A stretch of DNA of 64,000 nucleotides from Parasponia andersonii. Its lineage: Eukaryota > Streptophyta > Magnoliopsida > Rosales > Cannabaceae. The notes under the pieces are model-generated. The model ran no database searches. It was not told the DNA's origin and saw only the letters and a program-made list of their open reading frames with translations. Made by a program: the position numbers and the translations under genes. Below are positions 36,732-46,203 of this stretch, in pieces (within the stretch, counting starts at the first letter, position 1; the number at the start of each line of letters is the position of its first letter). The DNA is taken from NCBI GenBank assembly GCA_002914805.1, contig JXTB01000207.1:491325-555324 (forward strand), read 5' to 3'.

Positions 36732-36736
36732 TTTCC

Positions 36737-37966
36737 TAGTTACGAATTATTTCCTGATTTTGATTTTCTCTTACCGGATATCTGGCTGTGAAAGGATTTC
36801 TTTACAGGACCATCTTCTTACTACATTGCTCAAGATCGTTATTTAGGGAAAGAAAAAAAATATCTGGGAGCGATCTTTTTCCCACTTTTATTGTTATTTT
36901 TTCCCTTAAAACTATCTAGCGTAATAATATTTATGGAGTATGGTGAAGTCTATCATAAATTTACATTCATAAATTTACATTCCTTAATTTTGATTAGCAT
37001 TACTTTTTATCTAATGGCAAAAGAAAAAGTACCTACATAGGACCCAAAAACAGGGTTCTATTATAGCCAATCGTTTAATTCAAAAATCTTATACATTTAC
37101 TCTTTGTTTACTTCTAAAAGGTAAACACATTGTAAATCAACTTATTAACACAACAGATAGATTGAAGAGTGATTATACGATCGTAATAATAATCATAACA
37201 ACAATTACAATAGAGAGAGTAAGAGATAAAATTAGAGATGCAGAGAAGAAAAGTACAGTTTCATCCTATTATTATCACTATTAGTCTATATGTATAAGAT
37301 TAGCTAAGATTTAGATGCAGAAAATGTTATAAATATAACTCTAAAATAAAACTGGTCAAATGGTGTTTAAGTAATATCCAACAATTATCTATTTATTTAT
37401 TATAAAAATACATTTACCTTCTACACAAGAACCAATTTTCTTTTTATTGCACTAGGAATCTCAAATTAAAGACTAAAGTCTAAATACATGACATGAAAAA
37501 TACGAAGTACTAAAACCAACAATAAATGAACTTTTGTACAAATAATTTCGTTCTGCGAATAATACTTTAATTTTTTTTTCTCTTTGTACATTTTTTATGT
37601 TAATAAAAAATATCCATCTTTAAACACCTTTCTTTCACCTCATTTTTCCATTTAAAGATATTTCTTTGAAACTTAGATTAAACAGGTTAAGATTTATGAG
37701 TACTCAATTATAGTAATAATTAGGTTCTAGTTGCAACTACTATCGATCACATGTCCCTTCGCCTTGATATTGGTTTTCCAAGAATTTGCTGTTTTTTTTT
37801 CTCTTCTAATAATTGTATGTGAACTTTCGTGGCATATATGTTATAGAATTGTTAAGAACGAATGGAAACTAGAAAAAGAAATAATGCATCTACCAATTAA
37901 TTTTTCATTTTTCTTCCTCATCATGAGAAAATTTTCTAATAAATACATATTGAAAGGACAATGTTA
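36737..37966. other. AT-rich intergenic DNA, no gene seen
   Basis: Poly-A/T stretches and short ORFs of low-complexity composition, including 37731-37967 (plus), which reads as a hydrophobic random frame. No RNA gene or recognised domain. Confidence 0.45.
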
Positions 37967-38149
37967 GGGATCACATCTCTTATCCCATTTTTTTAAAACT
38001 AACTTACGTGGCAGGTCAACATTCATTGGGTGAATGTTATAAAACCTATTTGTAGCAAATGGTGAGTTGTCAACATTCACTTATTGAATAATGATAAATC
38101 ACGTACTATATAAAATGGTATTAAAAAGGTGGAATAAAAAATGTGATGC
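37967..38149. mobile_element. Short MITE related to 14893-15067
   Basis: The left end GGGATCACATCTCTTATCCC and the reverse complement of the right end GCATCACATTTTTTATTCCA are imperfect inverted repeats. Both continue into a CATTTTTTTAA/CCTTTTTAATACC stretch. The same end type is seen at 14893. No coding sequence. The target duplication is not clear. Confidence 0.6.
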
Positions 38150-38904
38150 ATAGCATTATCTATATTTAAACTAGGACAACTAGAAAATCCTTAAATCTAT
38201 TAGGAAGAAGAGAAAAAAAGTAAAATAAAAATCATATTAAACACACCGTAGAAATATACTTACATAGTTTGTGTAGTTGCTATATGAGCTTCCATAGATC
38301 GTAATAAATTCTTACTTAATTTAATTCACATAGGAATATAGTGGATTGGTAATTAAAGGTATTTTTGCTTGAATACGGGAAATGATAGAGAATAAATTAG
38401 GAAATCTCGATTATCAACTAGAGGAATAATTTTAAATCAATGAGATATATAATTTTAGAGTGGATTAGTTATGGTGAAATCGGAAACTCTATATTTACTT
38501 TTATTGATTAAAACCCCATTCAATTTTTGTTTTACACTTTCTTTATTTTAATTTTAATTTTTGTTATTTTAATTATATTTAGTTTATTTTTAGTTTTAAT
38601 TTAATTTTTCTTTTCCTTTAGTCGATCAGTTCAGATAAAATTAGGGTTAGCGAAAATTTTGGTAATTAATAAGTCATTATTCATCGTGGAACGATACTTG
38701 ATACCCACTATTATGTACTTATTACGATTTTGTACGCTTGCAAATTATACAACAACCTTAGTGTTGGAAGGTACAATTGCTTGGACTGATTGTCCAAATT
38801 CTATGCGGAGACTTCTTGCAAAAATATACAAAAAGTTGTTAGTTTCACAATTAATTACAAAATCATAATAATTAGTACTTTATATAAAGGTCACAGATGT
38901 AATC
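38150..38904. other. AT-rich intergenic DNA, no gene seen
   Basis: Includes poly-T-rich DNA at 38520-38620 with repeated TTTTAATTTT motifs. Small ORFs (38659-38868, 38790-39014) overlap each other and a MITE and are not supported as genes. Confidence 0.4.
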
Positions 38905-39018
38905 CCCTCGAGGGGACCAATCGCGTTCATATTTTGGCCAATACAAATCATATTTTAACCAATCTGTGTTGGTCAGAATATGACCTGTGTTGGTCAAAAC
39001 ATGAATGGAACTGATCCC
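38905..39018. mobile_element. Short foldback element (about 115 bp)
   Basis: The left arm GGGGACCAATCGCGTTCATA followed by TTTTGGCCAATACA is mirrored by the reverse complement of the right arm, GGGATCAGTTCCATTCATGT followed by TTTGACCAACACA. The middle repeats CCAATCTG/GTTGGTCA. Nearly the whole unit can form a hairpin. Confidence 0.65.
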
Positions 39019-39199
39019 ATTGGCGGAACTATATCCTTGCCCTTATATAAATATATATATACTTTAATTACCTCAAACTCATTAGGCATGAAATGGTCAC
39101 ACAAAATGCTCTAATGATCCAAGGGAATATTTTTGTATGGATTGGACTTAGTAAAAGCCATATCCTTCTTCCCGCCTATTTTCTTGAAATGCAACTGCA

Positions 39200-39610
39200 T
39201 GCACCAATCCCATAGATATGCCATCATGGGCTACTCAATAGAGTCCATGAAGAGGATATCGGTCCGAACATAATCAAACTTTACCTGCAGAATTAAAATG
39301 GACAATTATTATTAATAAAGAAGTAATTTATTGAAAGAACAAAATAAATATTTCAGAAACTCACTTACCTTCGTCTGATTCAATATAACCTCAATGCCCT
39401 CTTTCTTCACATCCTTCCATGATGGGGTAGAGGCCAGAATGATGTCTCTAACTGTCTTGACAAGAATATTCAAGAACATCTTGCCATGGTTCAAGAATAT
39501 TCACACCAGTCGTCCACGTGTCATGAACTGCTGATGCTGGATTCTCCAACTGTTCACGTGCCCTTGCTAATTCACAAATCTCTGAACTCCAAGCAGGATC
39601 GGAGAGGCGG
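39200..39610 (-). pseudogene. Unrecognised exon-like coding remnant
   Basis: On the minus strand, a frame from about 39608 reads LSDPAWSSEICELARAREQL and on to TWTTGVNILEPWQDV. A one-base shift then continues as FLNILVKTVRDIILASTPSW and EGIEVILNQTK, ending at a GT donor (AAG|GTAAGT at about 39369). After an acceptor-like CAG (about 39288) the next stretch reads VKFDYVRTDILFMDSIE before a stop. Composition and splice-like borders suggest a decayed gene or transposon exon pair. I do not recognise the family. Confidence 0.4.
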
Positions 39611-39899
39611 GGGTGGCTACCTGCAAAGACTCTCCGATGCTTAAGTCAGTGGTTTTTCTTTGCGTTTTTGGTAGCAAGGAGAAAAATATATCAGTTCATA
39701 AACTTATCTCTTTTTCGTGTTTTCTTCTTTTTTCTTCTGCTCTCAGACTGTCTTTTTTTTTTTGTAAGTGTTTTTTTTTGTACCAAAGAAAGCAACATGC
39801 CTCCTTTGAATGCGTAGCTTTCATATATGTAGTCCTCTGATCATCAACAGTGTTCTTCTCCATCTTTTGAAAAGTAAAATAAAATATTTTTTAGTACCT
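39611..39899. other. T-rich intergenic DNA
   Basis: Poly-T runs and no recognisable gene. The ORF at 39613-39840 (plus) is low complexity. Confidence 0.4.
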
Positions 39900-40450
39900 T
39901 TCACTCCCAGATCTTTTTAAACCATCATGGGCCGAGATTTCTGTGACCTCTTCTGTGCTACCGCGGCCTGTTTTTCGCCGCCTCCTATCGTTTCAATCCG
40001 TCAGGAGCGAGATTTGGGCACATCGCCGTTCTGTCAGGACGGCTTGTCCCTGCGCGCGCACCTACCCAGAAACGCATTAAATGCCCTGTCGGGGTCCGGA
40101 GCCGTGGGGCTGTCTTCCATTGCATCCAGTCTGAAGACCCTTGGGGCTTCTGATCCCTACGACAGTTGAGGCGAGGGTCGCTGTTCCTAGACAGCAGACC
40201 CTTGGGGACTGAAGATCCTTGGGGCTTATGATCCCTACGACAGTTGAGGCGAGGGTCGCTGTTCCTAGACAGCACACCCTTGGGGCTTCAGACCGCCAGC
40301 TGTCATGGACTTGAGGTCTGACCGATTCAACCGTTTGGGATCAGTGATGGATTCTGCCTTAAATTCGGAAGACCCACATGCCGATGGCGGGATCACGTGC
40401 GATCCGCGTGACCCTTCTCACGGTTCGAGGCTCAGGAATGGGCCCCACAC
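39900..40450. repeat. GC-rich island with 78-bp tandem repeats
   Basis: A sharp rise in GC content (for example TGCGCGCGCACCTACCCAGA) inside AT-rich DNA, with CpG-rich segments. Between about 40136 and 40291 a 78-bp unit (GACCCTTGGGGCTTCTGATC, then CCTACGACAGTTGAGGCGAG) occurs twice, with partial pieces (CCTTGGGGCTTCAGACC) after it. It ends exactly where the segmental duplication begins (40451). Open frames cross it on both strands, but the codons are repeat-driven. It is probably a fragment of a retroelement. The family is not recognised. Confidence 0.6.
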
Positions 40451-40651
40451 TAGGAAATACTTTGATACTTTCTCACATATATTATATAATTTATATTCGT
40501 GTGATCACAAATAGAGTCAATGAAAACATAATAATATAAAAGAGGAAATTAGGCCTGGTACGGGTTTTGGTCCAAATTATATTTAAATACAGCCTAGTTT
40601 TCATTCCCCTCTATTTCTATGATATTTCCTCTGAATTGATTGAAATTTAAA

Positions 40652-40716
40652 AAAATTGAAAGTTGTTGACGAAGACTTGGGAAAAATTGAAAGTTGTTAA
40701 CGAAGACTTAGGAACT
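40652..40716. repeat. Tandem 32-bp repeat upstream of the first small ORF
   Basis: AAATTGAAAGTTGTTGACGA followed by AGACTTGGGA is repeated as AAATTGAAAGTTGTTAACGA and AGACTTAGGA. The same pair exists in the right duplicate at about 54309-54373, and a single degenerate copy lies near 62003. Confidence 0.85.
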
Positions 40717-41025
40717 AACGTAAAACCTTCGAAGGTTTTTCATAACAAAAAAAGCAAGGTCTGTATTTAAAAAAATAAAATTTTATAAAGAAAATTTGTT
40801 GTTTCCGAAAATTAAAAAATTTTGATGCCATATATTTAGAAAAAAAACAAGTATATACACATATATATTTTTACCAGACGTGTGTGATATGTATCATATT
40901 ATTTATTTATTTTTTATTCTAGTGTAAATTCTATTAAAATGAGAATATTTTGACCATAAGATAAGTTTAGTATACCACGTTACCCATTTTATTAAGGTTT
41001 CTTTGTGTTTGTGTAGACATACACA

Positions 41026-41044
41026 TATATATATATATATATAT
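41026..41044 (+). promoter_or_regulatory. TA-repeat / TATA-like region upstream of the 143-residue ORF
   Basis: A run of TA dinucleotides ends about 60 nt upstream of the ATG at 41106 and is followed by a GAGAGAGA leader. The spacing suits a plant TATA box and short 5' leader. The same arrangement occurs at 54684-54702. Confidence 0.4.
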
Positions 41045-41105
41045 AGAGCGAGAGAGAATTGCCCTGCAGAGTTGTATTGTCTTATGATTAAGAAGAAAAC
41101 CATCA

Positions 41106-41537
41106 ATGGCGGATGGATCAGGACGTTCTTCTAAGAGTTCTCACAACTCAAGGCCGCCGACCTTACAGGTGATTCATAGTCAAAGCGAAAGCGTACAACT
41201 ACAAAAACAATCCGTTCAGTGGAAATCAATATCATCATCATCAACATCAACACGTCATACTGTGACGGAGTTCTTCCAATCTGTTCAGCGGACATCAATA
41301 TCATCATCAACATCATTAACCAAAACTACTACAGTTTCTCAAAAATATAGTATTAGTGGTCCACAGCATCATGAGGTTTGTTCAAAAGGTTCGATTTCTA
41401 AAAATTCGGAACCTCCATATCCAAAAATCAAGGAGCGGGACAACAATATCAAGAAATCCCTTGTCTGTAGAAAGCACAAGGAGGTCGTGAAAATGAAGGA
41501 GCTACAAGGACAAAAGAAGTTGCAGAACTTAAAATAG
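41106..41537 (+). CDS. Orphan Ser/Lys-rich small protein, left copy (143 residues)
   Basis: Intronless ORF starting MADGSGRSSKSSHNSRPPTL in a strong plant start context (ATCAATGGCGG). The N-terminal two thirds are rich in Ser, Thr and Gln, with two similar blocks (VQWKSISSSSTSTRHT and VQRTSISSSTSLTKTT), an internal repeat of about 16 residues. The C-terminal third is basic and Lys-rich (IKERDNNIKKSLVCRKHKEV, then KMKELQGQKKLQNLK), predicted to be helical. There is no signal peptide or membrane segment. AATAAA lies about 310 nt downstream. The right copy at 54763 differs by three nucleotides, one of them a Glu/Asp change. No family is recognised, so it may be lineage-specific. It could also be a non-coding transcript with a chance ORF, but the low divergence relative to flanks argues for function. 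Confidence 0.55.
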   Translation: MADGSGRSSKSSHNSRPPTLQVIHSQSESVQLQKQSVQWKSISSSSTSTRHTVTEFFQSVQRTSISSSTSLTKTTTVSQKYSISGPQHHEVCSKGSISKNSEPPYPKIKERDNNIKKSLVCRKHKEVVKMKELQGQKKLQNLK

Positions 41538-42054
41538 GTGGCTACAGCTTATTTGGAATCAATGATTTATAATTCTACGCTAAATTATCACACAAATACC
41601 TTTAGAGAAATGTACCTCATATCTTATGTACCGCATATCTTAATATTCAGATAAATCGAAATTTGCTTCTAATTGTTGCCTTTTTTGTAAAACATTTCTA
41701 CTATGAATAATGCAATTATCCCCCTTTGTTTGGAAGTTATATGTATAGTATATCGTACTTAGATTTGTCAAAAATTGCTTGGATAATTAAATTGTTGGAT
41801 TTTGGCCTCCTGTTTGATTTGGATGCACATAGTGTGTATGGACTAATCTAATAAATCTTTAGATTTTTCCAAGGAAAAAAAAAATAGGAAGGATAATATG
41901 TCAATTTATTGAAATTATGTTTATTCCAAAACTAACAGATAGAGTAAGTTACATGATTTACACTTTGTCAGTTAATAGAAAAGGGATATACATCTTATTT
42001 TATGGGAGATGTACGAAGGTTACAGAGCGACGTGATCGAACAAGTGATATATAT

Positions 42055-43900
42055 ATAGTTACCAATTCTGGGTAAGGTAATTTGCTCCCCACTACTCTGC
42101 TTCCGAGTTTTCAAAATCACACCGAGTACTATCTGAGAGAGAAAAAGTAAGGGGTGAGCATTTACATGCTCAGTAGAAATTCAATTATCTTTTGGATGGA
42201 TATAATTTCTTAAATATGCATGCTTAGTACCTTTAAAATCCATTTATAAATCAAGTTTATAAATCATTAGTATCTAGAATAATCATATATTCAAAACAAA
42301 TTCCAAAACCACATTATTGTATATATCATATATCAACAGATAAATAAGTGAGCTCTCATCCTCCCATCACGGCCCTATAATACCTCTGTAGCATAGGTAC
42401 TCAGCATCTTGACACTACATGTAGGCGTATTAGATAAAACCTGAGTAAGAGCTTAGGTCTCTTACCTAACACTACAGCAACTCACCAGCGATCCAAAATG
42501 CTGCAATGCTGTAATAGAACTTAAGTGTGTAATCCTATAATATGTACCATATGTAATAGTTCATAATAGCCATACATTCATTAATTAAATCATGCTTTAA
42601 AAATCCAATTTGGTATTATTCTGGAATTTACTATACATGAGCAACTCACTGTTATTTACTCCATAATCACACTATAAAAATATGTATAAAAATTCACAAA
42701 GTTCAATCCCAGTATATTCTAACAATTTCTCAAAAAATCGTAAAATTACTATTTTTCATAAATCAATTTTAATGCAATCAAAATTCAAAATAGATATAAA
42801 ATTAGGTAATCGAACAACTACCTCTATATGGTAGTAATACCAAGCTAATGACACTTGTATATTCTCTCATTGGTCATTCAGGTGTTTGAACAACAATTTT
42901 TGGATCCCGATAAGTCTATTTGAAAAAATAACTTTTTCACTAGAGTCTCAAATGGAAAAACATAGGTCATTACTAAATTCAGAGCACCCACGAATGCTAG
43001 GTTAGATATATACCTTGTTAAAAGTGGGTCCCAGTGCAGGATCGGCCCGTGGCACACAAAATGGTACAATTTTGAGTCATGAAATTCTAATTTTCGTTCC
43101 ATTTCGAAACATAGTAGTATTTTATATCAAAATTTATCTCTTGATCTCACTAAGTCCAAAATTCGAAGTGAAAACTCAGTTTCGAGGTCCCGAGCATTAA
43201 TTAAACTCAAAAATCCAAAAATTACAATAATACCACTTTTTAAAAATATTTAGAAAAATATCCTCTTTTCCCAATTAAAATTTACCATAATTCTGGATAC
43301 CATTTTTACTTTTACCAACTATAATTATTCATAATTTTTAACTTTGTTTCACCTCATATATTTACTTCAGATTAATACATTACTTAACCAAATTAATTAC
43401 GTAAATATCTCTTTTTACAAAGTTAGTAAAAATGATAAAAGTGGTGAAAATCTTACTGGAGGCAATTCTGGTCATGCAACCACTTGAAGGAGGTTAGCAA
43501 TGGTGAGAGAAGCTTCCACATGCTGGCAGTAATGTGATCGGAGATCGGACGGCGCACCGGTGGTTGAAAAACTATGTTTCAGGCAGAAAATTCGGAGGAA
43601 CAGATCTCAGCCAACGAAACTCTGATTCCAGTGAAACTGGTTGGGATCTAACCACTGGCGAGTCCTCTTCTATGTAGGATGATGCATCAGGTTGACAGCA
43701 GTAGCATGTGGCTGTAGCGTGACTTGACAATTCTGGGCATTTTTCCTCTTTCGGGGACTTCTCTTGAAAAGACGAAGTGTTATAGAGTTTTTAAAGCGAT
43801 TTCTGAAATTGTTATAAAATATTAAAATATTTTCAATATGTTATTCCGAAAAATACTTATTTACAACAATGTCATTAAGCTTAAATTGTCTCTTTTGCCT
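42055..43900. repeat. TGTCA-type dispersed noncoding repeat, 5'-deleted copy inside the left duplicate
   Basis: Matches 56320-58200 and, more distantly, 62640-64000. Shared landmarks are GGGGTGAGCATTTACATGCT followed by CAGTAGAAA, GAGCTCTCATCCTCCCATCA, ACTAAATTCAGAGCACCCAC, and GTTAGATATATACC followed by a GGGTCCCA-type stretch. It contains no coding sequence. It starts abruptly after a short TA run (about 42047), where the right copy has about 590 bp more. Confidence 0.7.
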
Positions 43901-44542
43901 TTAAAAAATTTCAGATTTTATAGCTGAGTCCCATATGTATATACATATATGAAAATTTCCCATAATTCAAGCACCTAATAATGTGCATGCTATTTAATAT
44001 TCTCAAACAAAAATCATGCGTCACAATTTCATGTATACATATAACAGCATATTTCATATATTTTCATTACTAATGTTAATTTTTACATAGTTAACGCGAT
44101 TAAGAATATGTGATAATGTAAGATTTCCTTTTTGCCAAAATTTGGAACAAAGTTATTTAGAAAATAAAAAATAAAAATGGAACAAAGTATTCTGAAGTCA
44201 ATTACCCGTGAACAAAGGGTAACACTTAACAAAAGTTGGACGGTAAAACGGTAATTTGACCAATTAATTTGCATCTTATTATCTATTCAGTTTAGTTGAA
44301 ATAACCGTGTCCATATCAAGAACAAATTGATTCTTCCTACGCGATGATGTATGACGTTTACATATGGCTTTTCTAGAAATAAAATTAATATTTTGACCGA
44401 GTAATCACCTACCGAACTTTTTCCACGTAGTTGAACATGGAAGTTGAGATGTTACCGATTTGTTTCCCTTATAGTTTAATATGCAAGTTGAGATGATGAT
44501 GGCATTAATTAACGCGGCTTTGTCCTAGCTAATATATATGTA

Positions 44543-44552
44543 TATATAAATA
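44543..44552 (+). promoter_or_regulatory. TATA box of the truncated proline-rich ORF
   Basis: TATATAAATA, 96 nt upstream of the ATG at 44648. It is identical in position and sequence to 58851-58860 in the right copy. Confidence 0.6.
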
Positions 44553-44647
44553 TAGAAAGTGCCTGAGGATTTTTACGTACAAATTCACAGAGCTCACAAT
44601 TCATTCTTATCAATTGTCTTTAGATTGATTTCAGCAGATAACAATTA

Positions 44648-44830
44648 ATGGCGGATGATAAGGGGCTGAATTTCTTTTCTACGCAAATCGTACAAGCTTA
44701 TGTTGACCTCAGAAATCAGATATCATCACGTCCTACTATGACAACCGATAGTAATTATTGTCCAAAACCTCCGAAAAAAGGCCCACGCCGTCCTCTTTTT
44801 TTTTGTTTCCCCTTTCTAAAAACAACATAG
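44648..44830 (+). pseudogene. Truncated, chimeric copy of the proline-rich small ORF
   Basis: The first 49 residues (MADDKGLNFFSTQIVQAYVD ... KKGPRRP) match the 79-residue ORF at 58956, with one change (Ser35 here, Asn there). At 44793/44794 the duplication ends. The frame runs on through unrelated poly-T DNA for 11 more residues (LFFCFPFLKTT) to a stop. The proline/glycine tail is therefore replaced. The promoter region, TATA box and leader are intact and nearly identical to the full copy, so it may still be transcribed. Confidence 0.75.
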
Positions 44831-45227
44831 AACGTTTCAAATTCTCTTCACAAAATCTTAAAGATGTCTATGAAATCGAATGGTCTTGGAAGAAAAAATA
44901 AAAAAAAAGCTTCTTAATCTCTCTCTTTTCGGCTTCTGGATCTTCTAGCTTTATGATTTGAAGTGGAAAAACAGGAAGGGCAAAAACAAAAAGAAGAGGG
45001 GAGAGATTCAAGCGAAGGAAGAGGGAGAAAACGAGAAAAGGGAAGGTTAGGTTGATAGTATGAGGTCAGGTATGTTTTAGGCTTTGAGGCATACTTCAAT
45101 TTTAGGCTTTTGGATTTGATCCAACGGTCTCAAATTTACTATTTACATACTGGCAAAAATAATATCCCTTTTATAGATGTTCCCCTTCTCGGTAAAACTA
45201 TAATTCATTTTATTTAAGATAAATAAG
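44831..45227. other. Unique DNA right of the duplication border
   Basis: A-rich and GA-rich sequence with no gene. The minus ORF at 44914-45099 reads through a CT-rich stretch and is low complexity. Confidence 0.45.
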
Positions 45228-45730
45228 TGTCACGATTGGAAATCCAAGACCGTGACTTTTTATAAATTTATGTTAAAATAGTAATAAACATTGTATTTTC
45301 AAAATTTCAAAAAATCGAAAACTTGAAATTTTTTATTTTAGTTCTTAAAAGTAAACAAATTTCACAATTAAGAAACTTTTCATTTGATTTAATTTTTTTC
45401 AAGAAACATTTGTAAATTTATAAATTATAGAAAAAAGAGTCTAACTAAACCTTAAGTCTAATGTTTAAATAATTTACATAAAATCATTTGTATTTCTAAT
45501 TACTCAATTTAATGGTAAAATTTATCCTCATACATCTATTTAATAAATACACTATAATTGGCTAAATATATTTGACAAAGGAAAGAATGGTATAGAATAG
45601 GAACCAACCAATGAAGATGTAGGAAACGACACACATACACCAAACAACCTTGGCAAGCTACCAAGATAATTACCCTAAAATAAATCAACACCTGAAAGTA
45701 GGAGGAAGTAGGAGGGGCGAGCACATGAAT
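45228..45730. repeat. TGTCA-type dispersed repeat, 5' part, cut by a gypsy LTR
   Basis: Starts TGTCACGATTGGAAATCCAA followed by GACCGTGAC, matching TGTCATGACCGAAAATCCAA at 62119. The match continues through AAGTAAACAAATTTCACAA, a TTGACAAAGGAAAGAATGGT versus TTGACTTAGAAAAGGAAAAA region, and CACCTGAAAGTAGGAGGAAG versus CACCTGAAAGGAGGGGAAGT. It stops at GAGCACATGAAT, where the LTR at 45731 begins. In the 62-kb copy the repeat continues with GCTCAGTAAAAA. Confidence 0.75.
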
Positions 45731-46165
45731 TGATGCAGCGGGTCGCTAGAATTCGCTCTAACTTACGTTCTTACAACGAGAAAAGAAATAAGTGAAATTC
45801 TCAAAGAGAATTAAGAAGAGAAGACTAAGATTTGATTGAAAATTGGATGATTACAACTCTTGCCAATGAAGGCAATTTATACAAGTTTAGGATTAATCTA
45901 AACTATCCAATAAAATAATTCTAAGAAACTTACAACTATACACCTAGCACCTACTAACCAAACATACTTAAATTGTTTACCTAACACACTTCAAATAAAC
46001 AAGTTAAATAATCTAACATATTTTAAAAAAATAAGTCTACAATAACTAACACACAAAAGTATTCTACCAACCAATGGAATGTTCATTAGATTGGCTTTTG
46101 GAATTTTTGGCCTTAGCTTTGGGTCATGGATGTGGGCTGATATTTGGTTGTGGGCTGCTACATCA
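45731..46165 (-). repeat. Ty3/gypsy 3' LTR
   Basis: The minus strand starts TGATGTAGCAGCCCACAACC and ends GACCCGCTGCATCA, giving TG..CA termini with short inverted TGATG/CATCA. Directly upstream on the minus strand lies a purine-rich tract (AAGAGGGAGAGAAC), fitting the polypurine tract next to a 3' LTR. No second LTR is found, so the element is truncated at its other end. Confidence 0.75.
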
Positions 46166-46203
46166 GTTCTCTCCCTCTTGAAAAAAACTCATCCTCGAGT
46201 TAC

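Larger units (their letters stand above)
40451..44793 (+). repeat. Segmental duplication, left copy
   Basis: Aligns with 54108-59101 from TAGGAAATACTTT to GGCCCACGCCGTCC. The offset is 13657 at the left end and 14308 at the right end, so this copy is 651 bp shorter overall. Most of that difference is one deletion near 42055. The left copy stops inside an ORF at its right border, while the right copy continues. Both copies are in the same orientation. Confidence 0.96.

Noticed and set aside
39985-40277. Minus ORFs with repeated SRNSDPRLNCRRD
   Set aside because: The repeat comes from the 78-bp tandem DNA units, is open in several frames and has no start context.
40903-41106. Minus ORF YIYIYICVCLHKHKETL (and copy at 54560)
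   Set aside because: Crosses the TA repeat of the promoter; no conserved features.
41131-41316. Minus ORF rich in Met/Leu within the 143-residue ORF (and its copy at 54788)
   Set aside because: Antisense of TCATCATCA codon runs.
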